A stretch of 64,000 bases of DNA from Pycnopodia helianthoides. Lineage: Eukaryota > Echinodermata > Asteroidea > Forcipulatida > Asteriidae. The stretch spans positions 22,384,815 through 22,448,814 of the forward strand of contig CM063244.1 in assembly GCA_032158295.1 (NCBI GenBank), given 5' to 3'. The translations under genes and the position numbers were made by a program. How positions within the stretch are numbered: the stretch's first letter is position 1; each line of letters begins with the position of its first letter. Positions 49,801 through 60,478 of the stretch are shown here, in pieces. Under the pieces are notes generated by a model. That model ran no database searches. It was not told where the DNA came from and worked only from the letters and a program-made list of their open reading frames with translations.

Positions 49801-49968
49801 AATGTGGACAAGTATTATTATGTATGCTAAGTATTCTCCGTCGAGGCAAATCTGACAAACAGGCCAACGATTCAACTCAAATTAATACAATTTCCTTTCC
49901 CCCCCTTCTTTTCTTTTACAGAAACTGTCAAACTCCAGATTGGAGAGGATTTGTTCCCCCTGCAGTAA
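42715..49968 (+). CDS. Gene C: secreted F5/8 type C - SRCR - SRCR protein, 396 aa
   Basis: Seven coding exons: 42715-42772, 45636-45749, 46091-46296, 47038-47182, 47332-47637, 49227-49541, 49922-49968. Phases are 1,1,0,1,1,1 and close without a break. Residues 1-19 are a signal peptide (STLLLCALLFG). The F5/8C (discoidin) domain spans about 21-174 over three exons, opening LPCTSEPLGMESGAIPDDKI and closing LDFEVFGC, with SWIQVDLG in the middle. SRCR1 (about 175-277) and SRCR2 (about 278-382) each occupy one exon, with GRVEI, WGAVCDTNW or WGSICDNDW, and CRQLG. The tail is 14 residues. F5/8C domains bind glycans or phospholipids; SRCR domains often bind microbial or endogenous ligands. Both make a secreted recognition protein plausible, but this is inference. 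The first of two adjacent Mets was chosen as start; the second works equally. Confidence 0.88.
42916..42940 (+). mobile_element. Orphan terminus of MITE family X
   Basis: TTAAAGGAACATTACAGAAT followed by TG, after which family similarity stops. No right end was found nearby, so this is a decayed or deleted copy. Confidence 0.7.
43758..43889. repeat. Compound (TTG)n(TTC)n(TGC)n microsatellite
   Basis: About 17 TTG units, then about 15 TTC units, then TGC/TTG units. It lies in gene C intron 1. It generates the poly-Val/poly-Leu spurious frame. Confidence 0.97.
44095..44340 (-). mobile_element. tRNA-derived SINE, partial
   Basis: On the minus strand the B box GGTTCGAATCC (44324-44314) is followed by GTCGTGACACTTGCGCCCTT and a body shared with 55860-56083 and 52514-52645 (GGTTAAGTACCTTGCTCAAG on the plus strand). 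No clear A box remains. Confidence 0.65.
46559..46831 (+). repeat. Interspersed repeat, copy 2 (pair with 158-469)
   Basis: Second copy of the repeat described at 158, here in gene C intron 3, inside the F5/8C domain exon set. Landmarks CCCGACACATTTTTT, CAAGATGGTTGCC and CGATGTTATGTGTTTTAGAA. Confidence 0.7.
48175..48563 (-). mobile_element. TTAA-flanked MITE family X, copy 4 (inverted)
   Basis: 389 bp with TTAA at both ends. The interior reads in the opposite orientation to the other copies (CCAGATGGCCGATCGATCTC). It lies in the gene C intron between the two SRCR exons. Confidence 0.9.
48799..49189 (+). mobile_element. TTAA-type MITE family Y, copy 4 (diverged)
   Basis: It begins TTAAGGCAGGGGATG and ends ATATATCCTGCCTTTA. 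Inner blocks AGAGCTGCTGATAGTATAAA, GATGACCAATTG and TGTTGGGATACACCAAGTGA match the family. It ends 37 bases before the SRCR2 exon. Confidence 0.8.
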
Positions 49969-50048
49969 CTCGCCAGGAGTTCATAATCTTCTTGCGCATA
50001 TTATAGCCCGAACTTAGAATACGCTTTAATAACAAACATTTACTTGCA

Positions 50049-50054
50049 AATAAA
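50049..50054 (+). terminator. Polyadenylation signal of gene C
   Basis: AATAAA 80 bases after the gene C stop codon; the nearest canonical signal. Confidence 0.65.
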
Positions 50055-50371
50055 ATAATACTACACAGTGTCCTGATGGGTTCGGAGGGGTGCGGGTTTA
50101 TACTCAAATGTTCGCAGTTGATGTAGTTAATTAAAGCACAAAACACATTCTCCGTTGCTAAATGACCCAAAAAGTTGGAACAATTTTTTTGCAAAACTAT
50201 TTCCCGTGAAGTGTCATTTTTTGGATACTTGAAAATCCTTTCAAAATTAAAGTCACCAACAGAATCATTACCCAACTCGCGTGCACGAGATCTCACATCA
50301 AAGTTTGCCACTGTTCAGCCATTATACATGGTTGGGTTTTGTCATGGATCCTTGCAATTGTTTCACTATCT

Positions 50372-50763
50372 TTAAAGGAACATTACAGAATTGGTTTTTG
50401 CTAACAAAGCAGTTGCTGGGAGTGTAAGCACTTTATTTAACCCACCATAGACATAAACTGACAAACCTGTAGAAGTTTGAGATCGATCGGCCATCTGGGT
50501 CACGAGAAAATAGTGAAAAACCGATTACACATTTGCATGAAATCATAGATTCAACAAATGAATAAAACGCTCACTGAGCGATAAACTCCAATCGGAAAAT
50601 TAGTTTATTCATTTCTCATCAAATATGGCATTTCAGACAGAAATATTTCAAGGGATGTTTCCTACTATCATCATCATTAGACCATGTAAGTTTTATGTAA
50701 ATCTGTGATCAAAAAGTATAATTTACAAGTTTTTTTCTTACCAATTCTGTAATGTTCTTTTAA
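50372..50763 (+). mobile_element. TTAA-flanked MITE family X, copy 5
   Basis: 392 bp with TTAA at both ends and the internal block GAGATCGATCGGCCATCTGG. Located downstream of gene C. Confidence 0.9.
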
Positions 50764-51198
50764 CCTAAATATTCTCTCATTCGAACCATGCCTTTATTTC
50801 CTTTTTCTTATTCTGACTCATTATCATTTCCCTCCGTGTTGCTTCTAATAAAAAAATAATAAAAAACCTCAAAAATACGAGTGACTTGAGCATTGTCATA
50901 AGCCTTCCATGCTCCTAATTACAATGCGGCAGTCTATTGTTACACGAATTAACAGAGAAAAATGTAATCGGTAAAATATTGGATAGTTTTATGTTTACAT
51001 TATAAAAATTTGTATTAATTTACCGTATAGTGAAGGAAATTTGAATTAGCATCAGATGTTATTGCTGAAATGAGATTGAATTATAAACATTTCTTAAAAC
51101 CCTCAAACTTGTTACGTTGTCAACACATACTGACATTATTTTAATATGCTGTCCAGTGTCGTAACCACATAGCACACACTGGTCAGCTCGTAGATCCT

Positions 51199-51428
51199 TA
51201 GCCCGAACATCTGACGTCACACTTCGAGGCTCGTGTTTTACGCCAGAGACCGGCTTTGAGCGTTTGGAGGAATCCTGACAAACGCACCTTTGACCTCGCA
51301 TCCCATTGCGGTCTTGCAGATAGGGGGACCAGTCAGACAGGGGACCAGTAGCAGTGACCATCTCTTTTATTAATAGACCGGTGCCTGTCCTTATCCTTGC
51401 GGATAAGGACAGCGGACCAGTCTAATAC
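51199..51428. mobile_element. 230-bp hairpin-ended element with 8-bp target duplication
   Basis: Flanked on both sides by TAGATCCT (51191-51198 and 51429-51436). The sequence TAGCCCGAACATCTGACGTC through GACAGCGGACCAGTCTAA matches about 34131-34360. It contains the hairpin CTTATCCTTGCGGATAAG. No ORF. Confidence 0.75.
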
Positions 51429-52647
51429 TAGATCCTAAGCTGGTCCAGGACCATGCCGCACGTCCTAGAGGGGGCGGGTGTCAATCAACATGGGACAGTG
51501 ATTTGGTTAGAAAGGGCAGGACAAAATTCTGCCAGCATCTTAGTGTGTATAAAATTGGTCGGTCAATTTTCAATGGTAGATGAACCAAATTATATCAAAA
51601 AATAAAAATAAACATACAAATATCAAATAAACTTGAATTAACTCAGGCAATACCTGAACATGTGTACAACACACTTAGATAAAGAAATCTTTGGGGAAAA
51701 AACGAGAAAAAACATTTTAACCTACAGAAAAAAACGCTGACAACGTAACGCAGGTACGTTTGTACCAAACAGATGCCTCGGCGTTTGAGGGTATAGCGGC
51801 CGATACTGCTAAACAACATACCATAATTAAATAAATGAATGGTAGTCACGCTATTATACACCAGCAGATAATTATTTTATCAATAAATATGCTCTCAGAA
51901 GTAGCGTTGTTTTATGTACCACAAAACTTCAATGAAACTCCATTTTCAATAAGAATTGTAATTGTTGATTTTGTAATGTCACGACCCAGATGAATCAGAA
52001 CGATGCAGTTTATAGTTCACACGATGAGAGTAATGCAATAAAAAAAGACGGATAAACTTGTTGAGCACGTTAGGTCAAAACTGATGGTTATGTTTTTACA
52101 AGAGTTGTAAAATTTAACTGCAAACTGCACTGCTCTCTCCCCTCACCCGGTACAAACCCTAATCACAGGAACAAATAATTTTGAAAAGAAAAACAGTTAT
52201 TGTTCTACAATGCAACTCCCAGTTTGCCAAACGAATTATTGTAATACTAATTTTAAAAATCATATTGTGCGTTGTTTGGATAAATGCAGTATGCACTGAC
52301 ATTTTAGTATACTCTAGATTAAAAAATCATTGACAAAATAAAAACTGTTTTTGGATAAACTTGCAAACTAGTAAGCCCTTATCGTTTTGTCATAGTTTTC
52401 CCCGCGAGAGGGCGCTACCATCCACGAAACACACTCACAATCGTCGATGTCCAGTTACAGTTTTCTACACACAATTTTATAATGATAACAGGTACAATTT
52501 ATCATACTTTCTCAACTCCCCGTGGAGCATCTATGCTGCTTCAGCTGCTTCATTTCCCCAACAATATCGTCTCTGCTCTCACAGATTCCCATTTATACAC
52601 CTGGTTAAGAGAAGCAACTTATGGTTAAGTGTTTTGCTTTCGTGCGT

Positions 52648-52860
52648 GACAAGTCGTGAATATTGACGCAAAATTTTACGAATCGAGTGCACAAGTTGTG
52701 AATATTGACGCCAATATTTCTGGAAAAATTGATGACTTTGTGACACATGAAAGTCGTAAATACAGACGCAAACATTCAGTGGAAAATCTCACGACTTGTG
52801 CGCCAAGTTGTGAATATTGACGACAATCCTTGACATAATTCACGAAGTTCACGCAATGAT
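52648..52860. repeat. Diverged tandem repeat, ~50-60 bp unit
   Basis: Four units containing AAGTYGTGAATATTGACGNC, at about 52649, 52692, 52750 and 52804. The unit length drifts, and parts of the third unit (CACGACTTGTGCG) are inverted relative to the core. It lies about 550 bases before the ERC start. Confidence 0.7.
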
Positions 52861-53390
52861 TCTGTATTGGCAGGGGAGGGGGGGGGGGTCCCCAGCCCGC
52901 ACCATTCTCCTTGTCGCTTAGATACAATTCGTGTTCGACTGGCCACTAAACTTTTCAATTTTGTCATTTTTTCATCAGCTATTTCTGAACACCAAATTTA
53001 ATAATTTGTAATACTACTTTCTCGAAGTATTGTCTAACTAACGGCAGGTTGTGCGGAGCGGCAGCATTATGACGCCTCGCTCGGGAGAGTTGTCTTTTAT
53101 TATAATAATTTTTTGTTTTGCATTATCGATGAGGTCGCACCATCACATTAGTGGGGGAAAAAATTGAACGCACAACCCGGCCATATTGGATTAGAGAATG
53201 CAATTCATTCATTGCGCTTTGCTTGCTGCTGGTGCTATGTGTCATGCGTGTAGGCGGCCGGGGGGAGAGTTTTTGTGTGTGTTTTTCTCAGCAGCAGCAT
53301 GTCAACACCGCAACTAAGCCCAATTATGACCAGTCGACCGTGAAGTAGAAAACACCGACCCCCTTTGGTGTCAAGCACTGGCAATAAACA

Positions 53391-56300
53391 ATGTACAGCC
53401 CGCGACAATCACCACTACCGCACGATCACGGCAGTGGAGGAGCGGGAGACCGGGACGCCGGCAGTTCAAGCCGCAGTAGCTCGGCATCGGGATCGGCAAC
53501 ATCGGGGACCCGCTCGCCGTCACGTTCAGCTCGTATGCGTTCCTCTCGCCCGGACGTGAGCTCTTCCATGTCTTCACTACCAATGGAGACTGTCCAGTCG
53601 TTAAACGCTGCCTATAATGCCGGGCCCATGTACATTGGAGAGGGCATCGGTAGCCCGGTTCAGGGGAGATCGTCCCCGGTGTCGAGCGGGGCGAGTGGCA
53701 AATCCAACTCGCTGTCACCTCGGAATTCACCAACCCCAAGGTACAGTTGTGTTGAAGATACGACTCATCGTGTTGGCATGTCTGGTCATTTATATTCTAC
53801 CTCCATGGTCGGGCTTAGTCATGATGTGTGATACTACATGTAGTAATACATATAATTTTGGCCAAGCTTTAAAACTAAGGAAGGACAGTAAAACTAGTCG
53901 TTGTCTGTAGTGTAAGAACCGTCTGTAATCTGTGTACATTTTTAAAACTATACAAGATAGCTATTTGTACACATCACATACAGTACACAGTTACACTGAA
54001 TACAGACTCATTTAATCGTTAAGTTTTTAATGAAAAAACACTTACTACCACACTACTTGTAGTTGTACTTGTACTGTTGTAGTAAGTACGACGAACTATA
54101 GTACTACTAGTAGTCACTAGTCAGTGTAGACTAAAATACCATGATCATGTCAGTTGAAAATAGTGAGTAGTAACTAGTAGGCCTACTATAAAAGTGAGTA
54201 GTACACTGGCATGACTGGTCTATAGCCCAGGTTGGATCCGGACTCCTCTACCTCTGTAGTCTGTTGCATTGCAAATGAAGCATGACGGCGGGGAGTGCAA
54301 CCTACACTATAAACTATAGACTTTATGCACATGACATCAATTGAGTAGGGTGCCCTCGCCTAGAGGTCAAAAGGAAGATGTTCATTGGATTGGTCAATCC
54401 TGTGCGCAAATCTATGCGATTCCATTGTTTCGTCATCTGTTTACCTCTTAGTCTTACTAAGATGGCGGCTTGATGACGTCACTGCATAATGTTTATGGAG
54501 GGAGGTAGTCCTACAAACTAATGCTCATGTTGAACATACCCCAGTAGTCTAGTGCAGTACTTGCAGTAAAGCGGCCTTCTAATATTGGACTACTTCATGT
54601 GTCTGTGAAGCTTAGTGAGTTGTTTTCTTTCCTCCATGTTGAGTTTAATGCTAATTGAAGTGATAGTGATCATAACCTGTGCCATAGTTATGATCATATT
54701 ATGACAGTGAGTTAGCAATATGATTCAGGAATAGATGCAGAATCCGATGTTGCCCTTGGTCTTGGCCTTGGTGCCCCTTTAATAGTTTCCCGTAGACTTT
54801 AAGATTACCCAATGGAAGTGCCTTTTCGCAAAATGAAAATGGCCTTGCCCTCTCAAAGATGAAATTCCAGGCATGTGTTACCTTGAAAATAAATCTGGGT
54901 TAGTTATACTATTAATATAGACCCAGTTACTGGGGCACTGTACTCCTTTAAAAATAGATTTTGACAGACCACAGATGTCAAATTCTTTTTAAAAGGAGAA
55001 TAGCGCCCCGGTTTCTGGGTCTACTACTAGTAATGTGACGTGATGGGAGGGCCCAGGCTATCTATCCCACACCAGCTCAGGACTTGGTTGCTGCCCTCCA
55101 CTCTTCCTTATCTAGCAATAATTATATAATAATAATAATAATAATAATAGTGGCTTCTTATATAGCGCTCATATCTGTCACTCAGTGACACTCAAGGCGC
55201 TTCAACAGTCAGTATTTTCCTACAAGGTATATAACATGTGGAGCTACTTTTTAAAGTTTAAGACCTATTCCTTTACATAGCACAATGTAATGGTTTACAA
55301 GGTGCGGTGGCGCAACATGCTGCCAATCAAACCAGGAACACCGGGGCGAACCCCTTCTCTTTTCGATAAGTGCACTGGGTTCTTTTTACGTGCATTACAC
55401 AAAACACGGGACCAACGGCTTTACGTCCCATCCAAAGGACAGTAATAATGGTTAAGTGTCTTGCTTAAGGACACAAGTGTCACGACTGGGACTCGAACCC
55501 ACACTCTGCTGAACAGAAACACCAGAGTCCAGTGCTCTTATCCGTTCGGCCACACACGCCACATATATAACACATATATACAACATTTTTGACTCCACAA
55601 AACTACTGACCGTGTTTGTTCACGAAGTAAAAGAAAACCACACAATATTTGTTTGAATCATTATATTCTACTTTTAAGACATCACGTTCCATTAGCGCCC
55701 AATCCAAAGGCAAGGTGTCCCTTTAAATACTGATTTATTTAATAGAACTTCCAAATTAGATCATGGCACTTTACAACATTATTTATCCATGTTCATGAGG
55801 CATACTTAATGTAAAACAATTTCTCATTCCCTTACTCCCTGGGGAGCATATAGGGAGCATATAATATTATATGCTATGTGTACAACCTCAAGCTGCTTCA
55901 TTTTTCAACAACACCGTCTCTTAACTTGCAGGTTCTCATTGTTTTATAGACCTTGGTTTTTAGCAACTTTAAGTTAAGTGTCTTGCTTAAGTACACGAAT
56001 GTCATGACTGAGATTCGAACCCACACTCCAATGATTATGTCATCAGAACAGTCGATGTGCTGAACTGCTTGGCCACGCCACACAATAAAACAACATGAAT
56101 GAAGAAGTGGCAGATTACAATGTAAAGTTTTGATCGATGATTCTTTGGTCTTTATTTCATCAGCCGTTCCAGTAGTCTTGGATCGAGTCAGGGGTTTCAG
56201 GGCTCCCCACTCACCGGGTCAGACGGTGCTGAACCCCAGGGAGACCACCTCGCATCCAATAACTCCAACTCCACTCACCACCCGGAGGACATGCGCCCAC

Positions 56301-56532
56301 CCCGAGAGGCCATGCTCCTTGACGTGCACACCCAACTAAGAGAATACCAGCTTGAGAATGCCTCTCTCAAGCAAGAACTTGAGGCTAAGGAGACCAAATT
56401 AGCCTCCAGTATGAACAGTATTAAGACATTCTGGAGTCCGAATTAAAGAAGGAGAGAGCAGCTAGGAAAGAGGAAGCCACCAGGATGCAAGTAATAAAGG
56501 ATCAATTCCGAACAACCATGGAGGAAAACCAG
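53391..56532 (+). CDS. ERC: ELKS/ERC/CAST family presynaptic scaffold, N-terminal part (exons 1-2), gene continues past window
   Basis: Exon 1 is 53391-53740 and exon 2 is 56164-56532; the junction joins AG|C in phase 2. Residues 1-116 are Ser/Pro/Arg-rich with METVQSLNAAYNAGPMYIGE, matching the N-terminal MENIQSLNAAY..GPMY block of ERC proteins. Exon 2 carries the start of the coiled coil (AMLLDVHTQLREYQLENASL, KLASSMNSIKTFWSP), diagnostic for the family. ERC proteins organise the active zone by binding RIM, liprin-alpha and CAZ partners and also act at cortical exocytosis sites (family knowledge). Just after FWSP the frame breaks: as given, the sequence reads Asn-stop at 56441-56446, while one extra base would restore the ELKKER..KEEA coil to the exon end. 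Exon 1 is GC- and CpG-rich, unlike its surroundings. The remaining coiled coil lies beyond the window. Confidence 0.88.
54918..55023. mobile_element. 106-bp palindromic MITE
   Basis: The left arm TAGACCCAGTTACTGGGGCA pairs with the right arm CGCCCCGGTTTCTGGGTCTA, and further inward CTCCTTTAAAAA pairs with TTTTTAAAAGGAG, leaving a loop of about 25 bases. Confidence 0.8.
55130..55562 (-). mobile_element. tRNA-Leu/Ser-headed SINE, near full length
   Basis: The minus strand starts at 55562 with a tRNA-like head: A box TGGCCGAACGGATAAGAGC (55552-55534) and B box GGTTCGAGTCC (55499-55489), with a long variable-arm-like spacer as in Leu/Ser tRNAs. The body contains TAAGCAAGACACTTAACCA and the tail ends in a GCGCTATATAAGAAGCCACT block followed by a (TAT)n tract. 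Confidence 0.85.
55830..56083 (-). mobile_element. tRNA-headed SINE, second copy
   Basis: Minus strand: A box TGGCCAAGCAG near 56075, B box GGTTCGAATCT near 56010, then GTCATGACATTCGTGTACTT and a body related to 44095-44340. A different subfamily from 55130-55562, because the tail block is missing. Confidence 0.75.
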
Positions 56533-58003
56533 GTATATACTGTACATTGTCTTGTCTAGGCCTTGCTTTTCCGTCTTGTATTGGCATTCATGATAGCGTG
56601 CCAAATTTAGTGGGTTAAAAGGGGAACAAAATGGAATTTACCGTTGAAAGGTATAAGTTTGAAGTAAATGCTTCTCATATGTAAAGTGAAGGTGTGGAAC
56701 TATTTTTCACTGTTGCACATTTGTACATGCATGGAGCATGTATTACATTGAAAGGTAGGGTCATAGATTGTTTTTTTTGTCATAATGTTGATTTATAGGC
56801 CAAATTATCAAGAAAGATATTATAAAAGTCACCTGTGAAAGTTTCAGTTGAATAACAGTGTCTACTTGTTTAGAAAACGGGGAATTTTTTTAACTGTATT
56901 TCCATTAAGAACGTTGAATCCATCTGGTTTAGCAAGGTGACAGCGATCTGGTTAAGCAAGGTGACAGTGGGTACCAACCGCATCACTGGTTGCAACATTC
57001 AAGAATGGACACCAGGGAAATTTGAATGATCCCCTGAAGTTGCCTCAAGGCGATGTTTGGGGATTTTAAATTTTTTTACATACTTTTGTGGATTTCTAAT
57101 CAACAGGGGCACTTCAGACCAAATAACAGACCAAATAGCTGCGTAGGACGCTTATGTACAATGTACCACCGTTACCATCCATAATATAACAAGTCTAGGC
57201 TTTCGGATAAAAATTTAAAACATTTATTTTTAAGATCATAACCAAAGTATGACCCTACATTTGTGTACAGTGGGTTAGTTCTAAAATGGAAACTCGGATA
57301 CCATTTAAAGCACCATAAATTGTAAACAAGTGTTTGTATGGTTGCAAACAATGTAACTCTCTTAAATTAGTACACTAAAAAAACCAAAGCTTTTGCACAG
57401 AGCCTCTCTTGAGCGATTTAAACATTTTATGACAACTAGTATCAAGATGCAACATTTTTGCTCTTAAAAGTTAATTCAAATATTGAACACAGCTACACTA
57501 CACTTGTACATTGGTACAAGTTGTAATCTCGAGTACTTAAAGTGGTTGTATGTGAAATTAGTGTGTAGGGTGCAGAGTTTTGAGGGTAATAAATCATGTA
57601 CAATATCATAAGTAAGCTTTGCGGGGCCCCTGCTTGCATGCATTGTATTGCATTCTTTGTTTTTAGCCAGCGTTGTCCAAAGATGACGTGCTGTCAATTT
57701 GTAGAGTGGGCATTTGCCCTAAAACAGACAAGGCAAAAACAAGACAATGGAAGCACCAGAATCGGCTCATTTTACTGGTACCAAGCTATCAGTCTGATTT
57801 GTTATTCACAGCCGGAGATCAATATTGACGGTACATTGAAATCCAAGTCAAATAAAGACTCCACTTTGGTTGTTTGTGCACTAGCTACTTGGGGACCCCA
57901 TTAGTAACAATTAAGACCATTTATCATTGTGCAAATTTCCATCCTGTTTTATTTCATTTACACATCCAATGGACTGGTACAAGCACTATTAACAGGATGA
58001 ACT

Positions 58004-58198
58004 GGGCCCAATTTCATAGAGCTGCTTAAGCACAAAAACTAGCTAAGCACAACAAAATTATGCTTAGCAGAATAAGGTTACCAGCTAAACTACTATGTCA
58101 CATGTACAATTTGTGACTGGTATCCTGCTCATTTCTGCTTAGCAGACAATTGTTAAGCAATATTTTCTGCTTAAGCAGCTCTATGAAATTGGACCCTG
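58004..58198. mobile_element. GGGCCCAATTTCAT-ended MITE, subtype 1
   Basis: 195 bp. The left end CCCAATTTCATAGAGCTGCT and right end AGCAGCTCTATGAAATTGG are inverted. The interior is rich in TTAGCAG/CTGCTTAG. A half end recurs at about 59086-59112. Confidence 0.9.
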
Positions 58199-58310
58199 GA
58201 GATGTTGAAGAAATGTTCAGTTTGTAGATGTGGGAGGGAAACCTCCCCCCTAGAAAAAAATAAATAAAATTAAGAATAAAATAATAAATGGGAGTAAATT
58301 CATGCAATCA

Positions 58311-58561
58311 GGGCCCAATTTCATGGCTCTGCTTACCGCAGAATTCTGCGCTTGCGGTGACCATTCTCCACTTACTGTTCAAGCGCCGAATTTCTGCGCT
58401 AGCTGTGTAAGCGTAGAAAGCCTAGTAACGTGGAGGGCGCATGCGCACAAGCCGAAATTCCCCGCTAACCCGTGAAATACGCTTGACGTAAGCACGGAAT
58501 TCCCTGCTTCCGCAAGCACCGATTCTTTGCTTACGGTTAGCAGAGCCAAGAAATTGGGCCC
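58311..58561. mobile_element. GGGCCCAATTTCAT-ended MITE, subtype 2
   Basis: About 250 bp starting GGGCCCAATTTCATGGCTCT and ending AGCCAAGAAATTGGGCCC. It shares terminal motifs with the element at 58004 but has a different, CG-rich interior made of repeated GCTTACGGT/CGCAGAATTC words. Confidence 0.85.
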
Positions 58562-59931
58562 AGGTAGAACTGAAAACACCATCCACATGCATAGCTTCAG
58601 TCGAAAAAACCTTCCAACATCCAATATTAATTGAACAGTAATCCTGGCCGAAATGTTTGGGCCACCGAACAATAAACATACCCTCCCCTAGCCACCACTC
58701 CCCCCCGCTCAATGTCGTCATCATTTTAGATTTATTTGCTTAGGATTTGTTTCCCAGTTTAAGATTAGATTATGTAGGCTTTTGAGTCACAGTGGTTTGG
58801 TTCACTGTTATTAATCCTGGCCATTTGAGAATGAGTTTTGTCCAAGGCCGTCTGATTGAATACGCTGTTCTAGCCTTTCTGTTACTGTTCTATTACATGG
58901 TTTATAGTATTGGAACAGTAACAAATTTTACTTTTTTTTATTGCATGTTAGTTGAAATCTCGGCAGAATAATATTATATTAATGAGTTTAATAATAGTCA
59001 TAATAGTAACCACCCCAGCTGGAGTGCAGACTGCGCAACGAGAGCCAACATTGATTGGGGGGGGGGGGGCAACGAGTTATGACCAGGGCCAATTTCATAG
59101 AGCTGCTTAACAACAAATTTTCACAGGTTAGTTTTATTGTATGTACCTACATGTACATTTATATAGGATTAACACAATCAGAAGGCTCCAATTACCAAAC
59201 GAGTACTGTGCCTTCAAACAACATGAGTTTCAGAGCTTTCTTGAAAAGGTTGAATTCAATGTTAGTCTTAGGGACTGCTGTGCTGATAGCCTTGACAAGT
59301 AAGTTCAGGTTGCAGTATGTACGCGTCAGCCTCATGCCTTTAGTGCAATATCATGCCTTCAATGCAATATGAAATGGTAATGGTGGTCTATGGATGGGAA
59401 TATAACAATTCACTGCCGTTGACCAATCAGAAGTGAGGATTATAGTCTCACTGGAAGATGCATCCAATGTAATACATTTTCTTGTGGACATGTAAGCTTT
59501 CGCATTATTTGTTTATTATGACAGTTACTCTGACAACTGAGTTCTCAATTTGTCATTTGTATCGTTTTGAGATGTACACCTACTGTATTGTACAGTTACC
59601 ATTATCGAATTTAAGAAAAGGTGTTGACAATAGGAAGTAGACCTAGATGCTGTGTACACAATTTGATTTGAAGTACATGTACATGTAGGGGACAGATCAA
59701 TAGTCAGTGATAATTTGCACAGTACTCTGTAGTCGTGTCTCTGTGATACATACCTTGGAAGTGATAGTGTTGCCAAGGAAGAAGTCCTTAAAGTGGCAAA
59801 CTGTTGGAAAAATATCTGTTGAAGTAAAAGGTTTTGGATTATAACAACATTAATGATGTACGGTCTACAATGCATGTGAGTGACGAAAACGCATTACAGT
59901 AGTTGTCAAACGTTTTGTAATTTCAGAATTT

Positions 59932-60013
59932 GACCCAATTCACCTGATGTTATCAAAGTAATTTTTGTGGCACCATTTTGGGAGTCAATGTTCCTGTGTG
60001 TTATACAGTGTAG
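59932..60013 (+). repeat. Arm 1 of a 3.2-kb-spaced inverted repeat
   Basis: Begins GACCCAATTCACCTGA and contains CCATTTTGGGAGTCAATGT and GTGTGTTATA. It is the inverse of 63202-63284, with scattered mismatches and small indels. Confidence 0.75.
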
Positions 60014-60084
60014 TGCGCATTGAAGGTGACCTGGTATTTACATGCTTACCCGTAGAAAGTTTGCAAAATGGCGAGCATGGCAGA

Positions 60085-60478
60085 TGATAATAATAATAAT
60101 AGGTAGGCCTACATGGTATAGTTCTCAGATATAGCACTTTATCACATCCGATGGGCGTCTCAAAGCGCTCTGTATTTTTTTCCTGCAAGGTATCATGCAA
60201 AGCTACATGTACGTTTGAAGTATGAGACTTTTATAGCACAATGTAATGGTTTACAAGGTGCTGTGGTGCAATCTGCAGCCAATCAAACCAGAAACACCAG
60301 GGCAAACCCCTTCTCTCAATGATAAGTGCACTTGTTCTTTTATGTGCATTACACAACACACGGGACCTACGGCTTTAAGGACACAAGTGTCACAACCGGG
60401 ACTCGAACCCACACTCTGCTGATCAGAAACACCAGAGCTTGAGTCCGGTGTTCTTATCCGCTCGGCCACAATAGCCGC
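60085..60478 (-). mobile_element. tRNA-Leu/Ser-headed SINE, near full length
   Basis: Same subfamily as 55130-55562. Minus strand A box TGGCCGAGCGGATAAGA (from 60468), B box GGTTCGAGTCC (60409-60399), body CACCTTGTAAACCATTACAT, tail block near 60130-60180 and an ATT-rich end. An internal deletion of about 40 bases relative to the other copy removes GTCCCATCCAAAGG. Confidence 0.85.

Larger units (their letters stand above)
50055..53390. other. Intergenic region between gene C and the ERC gene
   Basis: No exon supported. It holds MITE X copy 5, the 230-bp hairpin element, a headless SINE body (52514-52645, AGCTGCTTCATTT... GGTTAAGTGTTTTGCTT) and a diverged tandem repeat. The last ~300 bases are presumably the promoter and 5' leader of the ERC gene: a stop codon (TAA at 53385-53387) lies in frame just before its ATG. 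Confidence 0.5.
53741..56163. other. Intron 1 of the ERC gene
   Basis: 2.4 kb (GTACAG ... TTCATCAG). It contains a 106-bp palindromic element, an almost complete SINE, a family W repeat (55588-55725) and a second SINE. No other exon was recognised. Confidence 0.6.

Noticed and set aside
55489..55562. Genuine tRNA-Leu/Ser gene on the minus strand
   Set aside because: Followed by a SINE body and tail that recur at 60085-60478.
59055..59372. 105-codon plus-strand open frame in the ERC intron
   Set aside because: It begins in a G-run and crosses a MITE end fragment and a family Z fragment; no domain or splice support.
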